DNA from: Prorocentrum cordatum
Taxonomy: Eukaryota > Sar > Dinophyceae > Prorocentrales > Prorocentraceae
Length of the DNA: 64,000 bases
Assembly: GCA_963575745.1 (NCBI GenBank)
Contig: CAUYUJ010009791.1
Span: forward strand, 245,767 to 309,766
Direction: 5' to 3'
Shown one piece after another: positions 1-10,990 of the stretch. The notes under the pieces are model-generated. The model had not been told where the DNA came from, searched no databases, and worked only from the letters and a program-made list of their open reading frames with translations. The stretch's first letter is position 1. Each line of letters begins with the position of its first letter. A program made the position numbers and the translations under genes.

Positions 1-722
1 TGGATCTATCTTCCAGGTTGGAACATTGTCAACACAAGTAGGTGCTAACCTCACAATGTTTCAAACACCACATGAACATCAATATTTGTATTGCCCCCCA
101 GGACCTCCTGCGAGTTATTTTTCATGCTCTTGGGGCTCTCCTGAGACACTTGCTTGAAACGCGCTCTCTTGAGGCATTATGACTTGCCGCCCGCCCAGCT
201 CCTCAACCCGACGGGCCGCAGCGTCGACGACAACAAAATCCTTGTTGACGAGCAGGCGTCCCCGCGCGATGTGCGCCGCGTCCCGTTCCTGCTACGCGAT
301 TCGCAGCGCTGGCGAGGAGAAAGTACATGCTGGCAATAAACACGTCGAAGTTGCGATGTTTTTTGGCAGGTAGGACGGGGGGTCCCGCGTAGGGTTGGCC
401 AGGCGTCCGCCCGCGATGCGCGCCGCGCCCAATTTTTGCAACACTTGTCGCAGCGTCGACGACAAGAAAGTCCATACTGACGAGAAAAAACGTTGACTTT
501 GTTTTGTTTTGTTGATGTGTTGGACGCGACCACCCGCTTAGGGTTACCCGAGCGATGTTCAACCCGTTCCCTTCATGCTACAAGTTTGGCAACTCGACGA
601 CGTGCTGGCGAGAAAAAATTCAATTTGTGTTATTCTTTCACAATGAGGACGGCGGGTTTGCTATCGGCCGGCTAAGTGAGGGTTCGGGGGTGTTTTATCA
701 TAAGAAGTCAGGATTCGGGTTA
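1..722 (+). repeat. Long direct repeat R1, copy 1
   Basis: This block reappears at 1666-2384 in the same orientation. Shared landmarks in the same order are the opening tggatctat/tggatttat, a cccccaggac motif, a gtcgacgacaa motif, the run gacggggggtcccgcgtag, and the closing block around ctatcggccggcta. It also contains an internal repeat, a gtcgacgacaa segment near 221 and again near 454. The window starts inside it, so its true left end is unknown. No coding function is visible. Confidence 0.85.
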
Positions 723-1200
723 GGGTTTCGGATCGGGGTTATGGCAGGAGTGGGGGTCTGTGTTTAGGGGTTTGGGTCAGGGCTTAGGGTAACGGTTAGG
801 GATTAGGGTCAGGGTTAGGGGTTCGAGTAGGGTTAGGGGTTAGGGTTAGGTCTTAGGGTTAGGGTCACGGATTCGGGTTAAAGTCAGGGGCCAGGGTTAA
901 GGGAAAAGGGGAGGGTTCGGGTTAGGGGTTAAGGGATTGGGTCAGGGTTAGGGTAGCGGTCAGTGTTAGGATCAGGGATGCGGGTATGGGGTTAGGGTTC
1001 GGGTAGGGTTAAGGTTTAGTGTTCGGGCTTAAGGTAGGGGGTTAGGGCAAGGATCGGGGTTGAAATCGGGGTTTAAGGTCGGGGTTCCGGTCGAGGTCAA
1101 GGTTAGGCGTTGGGTAGGGGTTGGGGTTAGGAGTGGGGGGGTGGGTTAGGGGTTTAGGGTTAGGGCAGGGATTAGGTTGAGGGTTAGGTGTGGTCAAGTT
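715..1200 (+). repeat. Degenerate interstitial telomere-like repeat (TTAGGG-type)
   Basis: Dozens of variants of gggttaggg, with ggtttaggg, gggtcaggg and ggattaggg, run through this stretch without a fixed register. It lies inside the window between two copies of a direct repeat, so it is interstitial, not a chromosome end. The degeneracy suggests an old array. Many plants and algae use TTTAGGG; here most units read TTAGGG, so the motif does not identify the organism. Confidence 0.8.
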
Positions 1201-1665
1201 AGCCAGCTCGAACGAGCCAGAGGGTTCCGTCCACTCCCACCCGCCCTCCCGCACCATAAGAAGCAAGTGCGTCGCGTCCGACGCCTGTCGCTCATCTTAT
1301 ATCGTGGGCGGTTAGACGTTCAGCGCGCGACATGAGCTCCGTTGTATTCCTGCCGCGCATTGAGCAACGTCGACGAGAAACAAGACCGCGACCGATGTAC
1401 GCCGCGCCCCGCTCCGGCCTCTCATGTTGCATCGTCGGCGACACCATGTCCAGCGCGCGGACTGCGCCGCGTCTGATTCCAGCCACGCGTATTGCATCGC
1501 CAATCGTTTCGCTGCTGCGTCGTGTGGAGGAGGGGAGGAGGAGGATGAGGGAGAGGAGGGAGGGAGAGAGGGAGGGAGGGAGAAACTGAGGAGGAACATG
1601 GATAACGCCTCTTGGGAATTCGCGGGGCGTCCTGGGAGTTTCCTGCTATGCGCCTGAGGGCCTGT
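1201..1665. other. Spacer with a short GGA/GGGA tract
   Basis: No gene is seen here. The segment 1290-1500 carries cgtcgacga-type motifs that loosely echo the flanking direct repeat. A purine tract of ggagg and gggag units occupies about 1526-1590. It links the telomere-like tract to the second copy of the direct repeat. Confidence 0.5.
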
Positions 1666-2384
1666 TGGATTTATTTTCCGGGTAGGAACATCGTTAACAC
1701 AAGTAGACGCTAACGTCCCAATCTTTCAAACACCGACTGACAATCAATATTTGTGTTGCCCCCCCAGGACTTCCTGGGCGCCTTTTTCGACCTCTTGGGG
1801 GTCTCCTGCGGCACTCGCTTGAACCGCACTTGCTTGAGGCGTTATGATTCTCCGCCCGCCCAGCTCCTCAAACCGACGGGCCGCAACGTCGACGACAAGA
1901 AAGTCCATGCTGACGAGCAGTCGTCCCCGCGCGATGTGCGCCGCGTCCCATTCCCGCTACGCGATTCGCAACGCCGACGTGGAGAAAGTACACGTTGGCA
2001 AAGAAAGCGTCGACGTTGCGTTTATTTTTTGCAGGTAGGACGGGGGGTCCCGCGTAGGGTTGGCCAGGCGTACGCGCGCGATGCGCGCCGCGTCCCATTC
2101 CTGCTACAATTCGCACCGTCGACGATAAGAACGTCCACGTTGACGAGGAAAACGTTGACTTTGTTTTGTTTTTTGATGGGTACGACGCGACCACTCGCCT
2201 GGGGTGACCCACGCGGCGTTCCTTCCGTCCTGTTCTTGTTAATTGTTTCGCAACTCGACGACAGGTCGGCGAGACAACAATTACGTTTGTGTTTCGTTTG
2301 ACCGTTAAGACGGCGGGTATGCTATCGGCCGGCTAGGTGGGGATGTGGGGGCGTTTCGTCATAGGAAGTAAGGATCGGGATCTG
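1666..2384 (+). repeat. Long direct repeat R1, copy 2
   Basis: This is the second, complete copy of the block at 1-722, with about the same length (719 bp) and scattered substitutions. Both copies end in the same ctatcggccggcta block followed by cataagaag/cataggaag. An unspaced open frame crosses it, but codon use is not biased and the other copy has stops in that frame, so I do not call a gene. Confidence 0.85.
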
Positions 2385-2394
2385 GTTCCGGGGC

Positions 2395-2632
2395 CAGGGG
2401 GCGGCGTGGCGAAAAAGGGGGAAAGGAAGGGGGGGTCCGAATTTCAGGGTCAAAGGGGGTGGGGGGTCCGGGCCCTCCCACTCCCCTTGAAAAGGGGGGG
2501 GGTCCGCCGGCGACGGATCGGGAAATTGGGGACGGGGGGGGGTCCGCAGACGATGGAGCGGTATTGGGGGGGGGGTCCGCCGACGACGGATCGGGGGAAG
2601 AGGGGGGGGTCCTGGACCCCCCCCCGTTTGAG
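2395..2632 (+). repeat. G-rich minisatellite
   Basis: Units built from a run of seven to ten G followed by tccg and then gacgatgga or gacgacggatcgg recur at roughly 50-60 bp spacing. The long G runs could form G-quadruplexes on the + strand; that is a prediction from sequence only. Confidence 0.7.
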
Positions 2633-2652
2633 TGATCCAGCGGCGCGCCCTT

Positions 2653-3390
2653 TTAGATTTCAATGCGTAAATTCTTCTCCAACCGAATTCTGTTTTGAAT
2701 TTCCCCATGAATCAATATTTTACCTGCATCTGGATTGCAGTATTTAGAATCGTATAGCTCTGGATTACAATTTGCAAATACTTCTCCAACTTAGCATGTC
2801 ATTCAGGTAATTGTGAGTTGGATTGATATACGTTTCGGGAACGTTTATATTTTTGTTGCAGTTTGCTAACATATTTCAAGCTGTGGATTACAATGTGTTA
2901 GTTCATCTCCAGCTGAATTCTTCGTGGCAATTATATTGTTGAGTTGCCCTGCAACGCGGATTCGCTTCCGAATCTGAGTTTTGGCGTGCAACTTTGGAGC
3001 TCACTATGCGTATTCCTCTCCAACTCAATTCTGCCAATTCTGATTTGGATACCCCTGCAACTCAGTGTCCAGTATCCTTTTACACTTAAGACTGCGAATA
3101 TGTGAAATATGTTTCTAATTTGGAGTTTCAACATGTTAGTGCCTCTTCCCGAGAATTCTCTAGCAGTTCTGATTTGAATTTCTCTGTGATTCGGAACCGT
3201 CTCTATATTGGGATTCTAATGCTTGAAATTTGGTATGAATCTCGATTTCAATATGCAGATGACTTGCTAACTCATTTACCCGACAATTAGTGCTTGATTG
3301 TTTCTGTTATTCGGAATATTTCCGGACTCCAGATTGCAATACGCATTATTCTTTCTAATTCAATTCTGGTGCAAATTCCTATGAGGCTCA
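2653..3390 (+). repeat. AT-rich degenerate tandem repeat, about seven units of 85-130 bp
   Basis: Unit starts share a core resembling tggatttcaatgcg followed by attcttctccaactcaattc. They lie near 2656, 2761, 2881, 2992, 3120, 3243 and 3329. Base composition drops abruptly to AT-rich compared with GC-rich DNA on both sides. No gene is supported. Confidence 0.7.
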
Positions 3391-3808
3391 CCCTGGTCGA
3401 CCGCCGTCCGCAGGCCAACTCGCGGTTCGCGATCATTCGGGATGAAAGTGTAGCTACAGCATCAAATTCTCAGAGAATTTGTCAAGTCGAGAAGACATGT
3501 ACAGTAACTTGGCATCGCTTGGACGTGTGCGTCTGTTCTCGGACATGTGCCAAAGAGGCTGCAGCTCCGGGAGGATACCTGATCTATCGAGGTAGGCAGT
3601 GCTATCCATGGCCAATCCCCGATTGGAGTTCCACCCGCTTCCAGACCATGGATTCCTTACCCAATGGTTTCTGAGGGCTCGAGATGTACTACGCTCTGTC
3701 GATGTCGTGGACCATTTTCGTGTTGATCATGTTGGGCAGCAAAGGCGGAACGACGACGGAAAGAGAGAACACGAAACCAACAGGAAAACGGTAAACACAG
3801 TCTAGTTT
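3391..3808. other. Gene-free spacer
   Basis: I see no exon with the GC-rich third positions of the better genes in this window, and no strong repeat. It separates the AT-rich tandem repeat from a terminal-inverted-repeat element. Confidence 0.4.
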
Positions 3809-4104
3809 TAAGTCGGGCCTGTCCTTGAGGACTTTTCAAAAATCGTAATAATATCTCTCCCTCCCTCTCTCTCTATCTATCTATCTATATATATATATAT
3901 GTATTGGGGCGATGTTCGGCCTATTCTTGACAATGCTGGGGTATATTTTCAAACTGATTTTTCAATTTTCCGTCCGGGAGTATTCAAGAATGGTGAAGAA
4001 TACCCAGGGGACGATATTTTGCAATGTGTTTGACTACTTTTGAATTTGCTTGGGGTATCTATTATTTTTCGTCCCAAACCCGCCTGTAGGAGGACATGCC
4101 TGAC
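3809..4104 (+). mobile_element. M1 terminal-inverted-repeat element (MITE-like), enlarged copy
   Basis: The left end reads taagtcgggcctgtcc and the right end cctgtaggaggacatgcctgacc, which are inverted copies of each other and match the ends of the cleaner M1 copy at 8877-9015. The interior shares a ggggacgat motif and a ttcgtccaaa motif with other copies. A CT/TATC/TA microsatellite has expanded inside it (about 3850-3902). I could not see a clear target-site duplication. Confidence 0.6.
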
Positions 4105-4744
4105 CGAAGGTCAGGGAGGGGGCGCATCGCCCCCCCATCGCCCACTTGGCCGACGCAAAAAAACTGGGTCGATTGCGCCGACATTGGCGCGTAAGCTGCC
4201 CGCGCAAGCGCCCTGGTCTCCAATGTAGCGTGCCGCGCTGGCGTCCCGGTAAGCCATGGCGGAAGGTCATCAGGTCATGTCTCGTGAGACCCGTTTCCTG
4301 TCGTCGGCCTCTTGTCATCGCCGACAGGGGCCCCATGGCCAACCACGTCCACGAGCGTGTGGTTGCACTATCGGCTGTCGGGGGCCTACCGCCGATCCAC
4401 AGGCGATTTGTATCGCCGCTTCCGACTCGAGACTTTCCCCATGAGCCGGTTCCCTATTGACGTGCCCCTTCAGTGCACATTGAGGTTCGTTTTGGGTTAT
4501 GATGTTCCAACCTACTTAAGCCTTGATCACCAGACAGAACTTCGAGCACCAGAAACAAGCACCGAAACTCGAGGGTTTTCACGCATCGGGCCCCTTTTGG
4601 CACTCGTCCGACGCTGCTTCGACACTCGTTCGACACTCTGGCTGCGGGTGCTCGAAATCATTTCTGGGATGTGGCCCTGAAGTACGATGGGAGCATTCGA
4701 TGCTCGTTTTGGGGACCTTCCTGGGGGCCACCTGATGGATCTGT

Positions 4745-4850
4745 TCGACTCAGGTTCGACTCAAAATCGACTCAGGTTCGACTCAGATTCGAGTCCACTT
4801 CGACTCATGTTCGACTCAGGTTCGACTCAGGTTCGACGTGGCTTCGACGC
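4745..4850 (+). repeat. Short tandem repeat of ttcgactcagg
   Basis: About eight imperfect copies of an 11-bp unit close to ttcgactcagg follow one another. The surrounding DNA (4105-4945) shows no supported gene. Confidence 0.75.
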
Positions 4851-4946
4851 ACGAGTGGAGCGAGTGGCTCCAGGAAGGTCCCCAGAAGGAGCATCTGAGG
4901 AGCAGCACAAAGCTTTGGGTCGACGGTGCCGCGGCGGCAGAGAGCC

Positions 4947-5056
4947 CCTCCTCCTCCTCCTCCTCCTCCCCCTCCTCCTCCTCCTCCTCCTCCTCCTCCT
5001 CCTCCTCCTCCTCCTCCTGCTCCTCCTCCTCCCCCTCCTCCTCCTCCTCCTGCTCC
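4947..5056 (+). repeat. CTC trinucleotide microsatellite
   Basis: An almost pure run of ctc with a few tgc or ccc interruptions. Because the period is three, every frame stays open and gives false serine-, leucine- or glycine-rich proteins. Confidence 0.95.
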
Positions 5057-5258
5057 TGCGGCGCCCGCCGCGAAGGGCCAGAGGGTAGCTTCGCGCCTCG
5101 CACGTCGCGGCAGGGGCCAGAGCGGCTGCCCTTCCCCACTGGGGAGCGGCGCGAGGGCGCGGCGAGGGCCGCGCCTCGCGGGGCGCGAGGCGCGAAGTCG
5201 GGTGCCCTGGGCCAGACCCTCACCGTTAGGGGAGGTCGGCCATGCGCCGAGGGGGGTA

Positions 5259-5437
5259 CTCCAGCTTTCGTAATAAAAGGGAGGGGGTCTAGATCCTCCA
5301 AGACAAGCCATTTCAGACCCCCCCCTGTGGGAGAACCCTCCAAAACATCGTCCCCAGACCCCCCAGGCCCTCCAAGATGGCCTGGAAGAGACCCCCCCCG
5401 AAATTAGACCCCCTCCCTTTTATTACGAAATCTGGAG
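5259..5437 (+). mobile_element. M2 MITE, 179 bp, TA target site, copy 1
   Basis: The ends are near-perfect inverted repeats of more than 30 bp, beginning ctccagctttcgtaata and ending in its complement. TA dinucleotides flank both ends (5257-5258 and 5438-5439). A second copy of exactly the same length lies at 51217-51395. There is no coding capacity, so this would be a non-autonomous element. TA duplication fits Tc1/mariner-superfamily or Stowaway-like movement; that assignment is inference. Confidence 0.85.
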
Positions 5438-5613
5438 TACCGTCGGGGCCCTGAAGGAGGAGCCCTCTTCGCTGGGGAGGGGCTCCGCGTTCCGTAAGTG
5501 TTTCACCGCTTGCCTCAGGCTTTCCTCAGGTCTTCGATGGGAAATCGAAGCTCAACTTCTGGAAAAAAGGGGCCTCGTTCCTTATTTAGGGTTCCTTAGG
5601 TCAACGCCCCGAC

Positions 5614-5751
5614 TGTAGGGGGAGAGGGGGGAGGGCTTCCCGGAAGCACCCCTGCTTCTGGAGAGGGCGCGGGCCTTCTCCGTGTGCGTGCAGGGCCGGC
5701 GCCTTCTGGGAGCCAGCCCCCGTCTGAGAAGCCTCCCCCTCTCCCCCATAC
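5614..5751. repeat. Foldback segment next to the large palindrome
   Basis: A left arm (tagggggagaggggggaggg) is complementary to the right arm (gcctccccctctccccca), separated by about 90 bp. It abuts the longer palindrome at 5760-5924, and the two may be one compound foldback element. Confidence 0.6.
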
Positions 5752-5759
5752 CTCAGCGA

Positions 5760-5924
5760 GCGAAGAACGGTCTAAGATAAACTTTTTCGCTGTCGGGGGC
5801 GCCTGTCCCTGGGCGGCTGGAAAGTTTATACCCCTACGGTGCCACCGTAAGGGTATAAACTTTCCAGCCGCCCTGGGACAGGCGCCTCCGACAGCGAAAA
5901 AAAATATGTTATACCGTTCTTCGC
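5760..5924. mobile_element. Large near-perfect palindrome (foldback element)
   Basis: The left arm starts gcgaagaacggt and runs through ttcgctgtcgg, ggcgcctgtccc and ggctggaaagtttatac. The right arm repeats these in reverse complement, with a centre near ggtgccacc at 5839-5847. The inner arms of about 55 bp are almost perfect; the outer arms are slightly diverged. Such a sequence could extrude a cruciform or give a long hairpin RNA. Whether it moves is unknown. Confidence 0.85.
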
Positions 5925-6093
5925 CCGTTAAATACCCCCCCTCTGCGCGCCGCCAAAATTCAGGCGACCCAGGTCACAGAAGAAGCTGGGCGTCGAAGGT
6001 TCGAGCGCGCCCCCCTCGGTCGAGGCTCGCCGCCCCCGAGGCAGCGCAGGGCGCGATATCTGGCGTGCAGCAGCCGAGTTCAGAAAATAGTCT

Positions 6094-6190
6094 GAGGACG
6101 TTTTTTTGTATGTGTTGACTCTTTTTGAACATTTTTTGACTTTTTCCTATGTTTCGTCCAAAATCGGCCTGTAGGGGGACATGCCCGACC
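6094..6190 (+). mobile_element. M1 element, left-truncated copy
   Basis: The right half matches the M1 copy at 3809-4104: a gaggacg motif, a T-rich interior with gtgttgact, then ttcgtccaaa and the terminal cctgtagggggacatgcccgacc. The left terminal inverted repeat is missing. Confidence 0.65.
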
Positions 6191-6319
6191 TAACACGACC
6201 CCCCGATCCCTGAGATCATGACGCTGCATTTTGTTCATCGCCGGGGTTGTTCCCAAGGAGAGGCGGTCCGGCCCTGAATGGGCCATGGCAAAGACGCCCC
6301 GTCTTGTGCAAGTCAGGAA

Positions 6320-6445
6320 AGTGCATGAATCCACGTTGGTTTCGAGGTGTGCATTTCTTGCGCAAGTTCGTACCACGCGGCCAGTCTCGTGGATTAGAGG
6401 CCGTGTTCATGTACGTGGTTGGGTGCGTACGTCCTTCTGTGGGCT
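6320..6445 (+). repeat. Dispersed repeat D1, copy 1
   Basis: Landmarks atgaatccacgttggtttcga, gtgttcatgtacg and tgtgggctcccta occur in the same order as at 10018-10150, with moderate divergence. No coding signal is seen. The following DNA (6446-7480) has no supported gene. Confidence 0.6.
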
Positions 6446-7489
6446 CCCTATCGCATCGATGGAGGTCCCACAGCGGGCTCTCGAAACAACATGGCCGTTT
6501 TCGTTACCGGTTCCGTTCTGCGTCGTTTGTTGCCAGCTCGTGCGCCGTATGTTCTCCTGTTCCGTCGCCGTTGTTTCTTGGTTCCGGTTCCGGCTCCAAC
6601 TCCGGAGCCGTCGGCTGCTGTATGTTTTAATCCTGTTCTTTCTGAAGAGACGCTTCTTCGCAAACGGTGCTGAGAACGGCCTTGTCGTTTCCGGGGCCCG
6701 CGTAAGGTCGTTCAGGCCTGGCATGTGGCTCCCCAGGATCCACGCACGCACGTGCACCACCACCCACTACGCACGCGCGCGCGGAGCCACAGGTCCGCTA
6801 CGACACGCGTCCGCGGATAGAGAAAATCAGCGCCATGGTAAGGGATGGGAGGGAGGGGTAGGACGTCAGATATGACGCGAGCGCACCTAGCTTGCCCTCT
6901 CCAGGATCCCCCTCCGCCCTCGCCGCCGCTGGGCGTTACTGCTCAAAAGGGCGGCGCCGGCGCCCCGCCCGCCGCTGGTAGAGCTCGGGCGCGGCACCGC
7001 CGGGGCCGGGGGGCTCGCATGCCTGCGAATGCAGCAGCGGCCAGACCCGACCTCGGCACGCCAGGGACAGCACGAGAACATCCCTGACATCTCCATGTGG
7101 GTCGCTGCGGGGGTGCTGAGGGGTTACCGGGGGGTCAGAAGTGGATTCTGAGGTGGGTTATACTTGCCCTGGCCTAGCCTATGAGCGGGTTGCAATCCCT
7201 AGGTGACTTAACGTTGTTAGATAATGCCGCTAAGCGGGCTCCGCCCACTTTGCCCGGATCTGTACGCAAGCCTTTCATGGCATTCGCAACCCAATGATAA
7301 GGTAGGTTACGTCAGAGATCACCAGCCCACCTTAGCATCCACATGTAGCCCCCTTACCCTCTACCCCCGCGGCGATCCGAGCAGACGTCCAGCGCACTGG
7401 AAAAGTCAAGTCGGAGGTTTTGTCACAGTGTTCGGTTTCTGGGGTCCCTCGCTGAGCCTCGGGGCCGTCAGGAAGCTACTCAGGACGAG

Positions 7490-7675
7490 GCGGACGAGGA
7501 GGAGGAGGAGGAGGAGGAGGAGGAGGAAGGAGGGGGAGGAGGAGGAGGAGAAGGAGGAGGAGGAGGAGGAGGAGGAGGAGGGAGGGGGAGGAGGAGGAGG
7601 AGAAGGGGGAGGAGGAGGAGGAGGAGGAGGAGGAGGAGGAGGAGGAGGAGGAGGAGGAGGAGGAGGAGGAGGAGG
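7490..7675 (+). repeat. GGA trinucleotide microsatellite
   Basis: About 185 bp of ggagga with occasional gaaggagg or gggagg interruptions. The all-purine strand could form triplex DNA. Open frames through it are artefacts of the three-base period. Confidence 0.95.
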
Positions 7676-8552
7676 GGAAAAATCTGTTCTGGGGATAGGG
7701 GCAGGACCTCCAGGGACCTGGCATTGAAAAATCTCTGGGTCTGGCGGAGTGATTTGTTCAATCCCGACATTTCTTGTTCCCTTTACCTGCGCCAGCGCTG
7801 GCGCCGACGCCACCGCCATCGCCACCGTCGCGTTCGCCATCGTCGACGTCGTCGTGAAAGTCGTCATCGCCGCTGTCCTCGCTATCGCCGTCGCCGCAGT
7901 CTGGCCATATATTCTCACTGGCCAGAGGTGGGGATCCTTCTGCGCATGGTCTGGCCCCAGAGGGTCGGCTTCCGGGGGCCCCTACCAGGCCTCGGGAGCG
8001 TCGAAGAACGACGCGGGATGACAAACTCCCAGGGAATGAGACCATGCCAGGGGGGGTCCACATTATAAGTTCACGGCGTCGGGGGTTTGGGGCAGAAGAT
8101 TGTGTGTTTTGTTCCCCTGGCGATAACTGGCGTGACAGGGGGGGAGGGGCCCCTTCACGTCACGGTTCGCGCCAGCGCCGTTAGGAAATGGTATGGCTAG
8201 TTTCCACACGGCGCCAGCGCGAATCGTATCGTGGCCAGGGTGGGTGGAGGGGGGGGCGGGGCCAGTCAGGGCGTCATCGCGAATCATAATGCAAACAGAG
8301 CTCTAGGCAATCTTCTGACTCGGGCAAACTTGTTGACGACGGAGGCCGCGGCGGTGACGAGCATGGCGAAGAGGAGATGGGAGGCGAGGGCGTCGATGGC
8401 GACAGCAGTGTGCGCGGCGCTGGCGATGCTTGCGATGATGGATGGCAGGGTTGCTGGGCGGCCGCGGCGGTAGTGGCGGAGATGGCGGCAGCCAGCGGCA
8501 GACGGCGGTCGACGACGACGGCTGGGTGTTGCAGGCGAGCCGCCCCCCTTTT

Positions 8553-8600
8553 TTTATATATATACACACATACATATGTGTATATATGTATACAAATTAG
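8553..8600. repeat. TA/CA dinucleotide-rich tract
   Basis: A short tract of tatata, cacaca and tacatatg units. The DNA between the GGA tract and this point (7680-8550) contains GC-rich sequence with short open frames but no exon I can support. Confidence 0.7.
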
Positions 8601-8876
8601 TGATACATATATACAATATCTATCTATAACACTACTGAGCTGATCGTTGGGCTCCCCACCCTCGATGTGTCGCCGCGCCGTTTGTTCCGACTCGCGGTCT
8701 TGTGTCTTGGGAAGAGCGCCTCGGCCACCAGGGCGAATTCAGCCCTGAACGCAGAGTTTGTTGTGGGTTTGCCGCGGTGTCGGTTCCGTCTGCTTGGGCG
8801 CGGTCAGCACAACATGCGCGGCGACATGTAGTATACTAGATTGAGCCCGGGGTATGGCCACACAACAGTTTTCGCT

Positions 8877-9015
8877 TAAGTCGGGCACGTCCCTCTACAT
8901 GATGAGTGTTCAGCAACAGCACAATAAATAGTATGGGGACGATGTGTTGAGGTTTTGTTTGAGTATGTTTAATTCTTCGTCCAGTATCCGCCTGTAGGGG
9001 GACATGCCCGACCTT
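8877..9015 (+). mobile_element. M1 element, intact 139-bp copy with 10-bp target duplication
   Basis: The left end taagtcgggcacgtccc is the inverted counterpart of the right end gggacatgcccgacctt, with about 20 of 24 bases matching. The 10 bases agttttcgct occur exactly on both sides (8867-8876 and 9016-9025), as expected for a target-site duplication. Duplications of 9-11 bp are typical of the Mutator superfamily, so this looks like a non-autonomous Mutator-type MITE; the superfamily call is inference. It encodes nothing. Confidence 0.85.
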
Positions 9016-9293
9016 AGTTTTCGCTCGGGACATCCTAGAAGTAACACTCTGCGGAGCGGTGCCGTGCAGTTCCCCACAGAGTAGGTGCACGTTGGGGTTC
9101 TCACGCTGGTGCGAGCCGGAGTGGCTTCCTGGGCCGCATGTGATCACCCGTCGCCGCCGCCGTCGCCACGCATTTGTTTGGGATTTGTATGTTGCGTTGC
9201 GTGCGTTGCTGTGCAGTGCTCGGCATTGTTCAGCATTGCGTAGCACTCCGTCGCATTGCACCACATTGATTGCAAGATTCCGACTGCCGCAGA

Positions 9294-9415
9294 CATACAC
9301 ACATATACATATACATATATATATATATATAGACAAGGCTGCCGCCAGCTCCCGATAGCTACATTGAACCCGAGCGAGCTACGAGCGACATAGATATACA
9401 TAGACATACATATAT
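9294..9415. repeat. TA/CATA microsatellite cluster
   Basis: Runs of acatat, tatata and later tagacata flank a short unique piece. No gene is supported from here to 10020. Confidence 0.7.
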
Positions 9416-10017
9416 CCGGAAAGCCATTGCTTGGGGTCCACGCTGGCTAAACTGTCCCTAGGGATCCGCGGTGTCCTCGCAATCCCCCAGGCGGTCCTGC
9501 ACGCACCGAGCAGAACCACAATGGTTCCCCCGGAGACATCCTCACCCACGTGAGGCGATCCAGAAAGGTCCTCGCCTTCGAGGATCCGGGGAGTTGTCAT
9601 CTCTTTATCGGCAGAAAGTGGCGGAAGGCGGCCCGAGTAAAACGAGGCCGCTTCTGCCAGCGGAAGCTCGCGGAAGCAAAAGAGGCGCCCCCAAGAGATG
9701 GAAACGATTTGGGTTCAGGGCTTCCAGAAACCGCCACGTGTTGATACCAGTTCAGTTTTCGGTTGTTTTTTGATCGGTTTCCGCTCGCCCCCGCGGCCCA
9801 CTCGATTCTTTCACCAGAGAAGAACGAATCACCACCACCGATACAGTTCGTTGTTGCGCCGCGCGTCCTCGCGCAGATCAGAGTCCGCAACTGTTGCGCT
9901 GCGCTCCTCGAGGGACCCGCCGCCGCGCATCTAGAACCAAACACGCTCACCACAAGCTGCACGGAGCAACAACTCGAAAATAGTTCTCCACCGTGAGTGT
10001 CAGGAGCGAAAGAGGGA

Positions 10018-10150
10018 CGCGCACGTAGATGAATCCAAGTTGGTTTCGAGAGTACGCGTTGCGCGAACATTCGTGTACGTGCTCATGTACGTGGTTGGGG
10101 GGCCGTGTTCATGTACGGGGTTGGGCGTGTACTTCTTTTGTGGGCTCTCC
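10018..10150 (+). repeat. Dispersed repeat D1, copy 2
   Basis: Matches 6320-6445: atgaatccaagttggtttcga, then gtgttcatgtacggggttggg, then tgtgggctctcc. This copy contains an extra internal duplication of the catgtacg segment. Confidence 0.6.
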
Positions 10151-10224
10151 AGGCAGGGAGAGGGGGCCCAAGACCCCCCGGGCAACAGCAATCAGATACC
10201 AATACAGCGGCACTCGAAGCGTGA

Positions 10225-10990
10225 CAGGGCCAGACCGACGACGCCGACGACGGCGACGACAACGGCGACGACAGCCGTCGACGACCGACGACGACTGATG
10301 GCGACCGTGAGGGCGACGGCGGACGTTGACGGCGACGACGAAGGCGACGACGACGACGACGACGTCGACTCACGACTCACGACTCACGCCGACTTGCGAG
10401 GTTGCAGCATTGCGGCGCGACGTTGCGACGTTGCGACGTTGCGACGTGACGCCCTCGAATCCGAGGAGGACAAACCAGTTCCAGCGCGCGCGCGGTCGAC
10501 GGACGCCGACGAGGGCGACAGCAACGACGACGACTACGATGACGACGACGACGGCCATCGACGACCACCGACGACCGATGATGACGGTGATGGCGACGAC
10601 GGGCGCTGACGACGACGACGAAGGCGACGACGACGAAGGCAACGACGATGACGACTCACGACTCACGACTCACGACTCACGCCAGCGACGACGACGTTGC
10701 GACGTTGAGGCGTTGCTGCGTTGCGACGCCGCGGCGTTGCGACGTTGCACCCTCGAGTCAAGGGAGGAGCAGGCGGACACAGCGCGCGACGTCGACGACG
10801 ATGGCAGCGACGACCACGAGGGCGGACGACGACGGACGACGACGGAAGACGGACGACGGACGACAGACGACGACGACAACGGAGACGGACGACGGATGAC
10901 AGACCACGGACCACGGATCATGGACGATTGACGACGGACGACCACGACGGCGACGGCCACGGCCACGACCACGACCACGACCACGACGAC
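10225..10990 (+). repeat. GAC-rich complex repeat
   Basis: Alternates cgacgacga runs with a block carrying cgactcacgactcacgac followed by gcgacgttgcgacgttg. The block occurs twice (about 10368-10500 and 10650-10785), giving a higher-order unit of about 280 bp. The stretch 10991-11560 is GC-rich with short ggggccgatcgcaacc-like repeats near 11330-11420 and no supported gene. Confidence 0.8.

Noticed and set aside
715-1200. Chromosome end
   Set aside because: The telomere-like units are degenerate and have about 63 kb of sequence on one side and a long repeat on the other, so the tract is interstitial.
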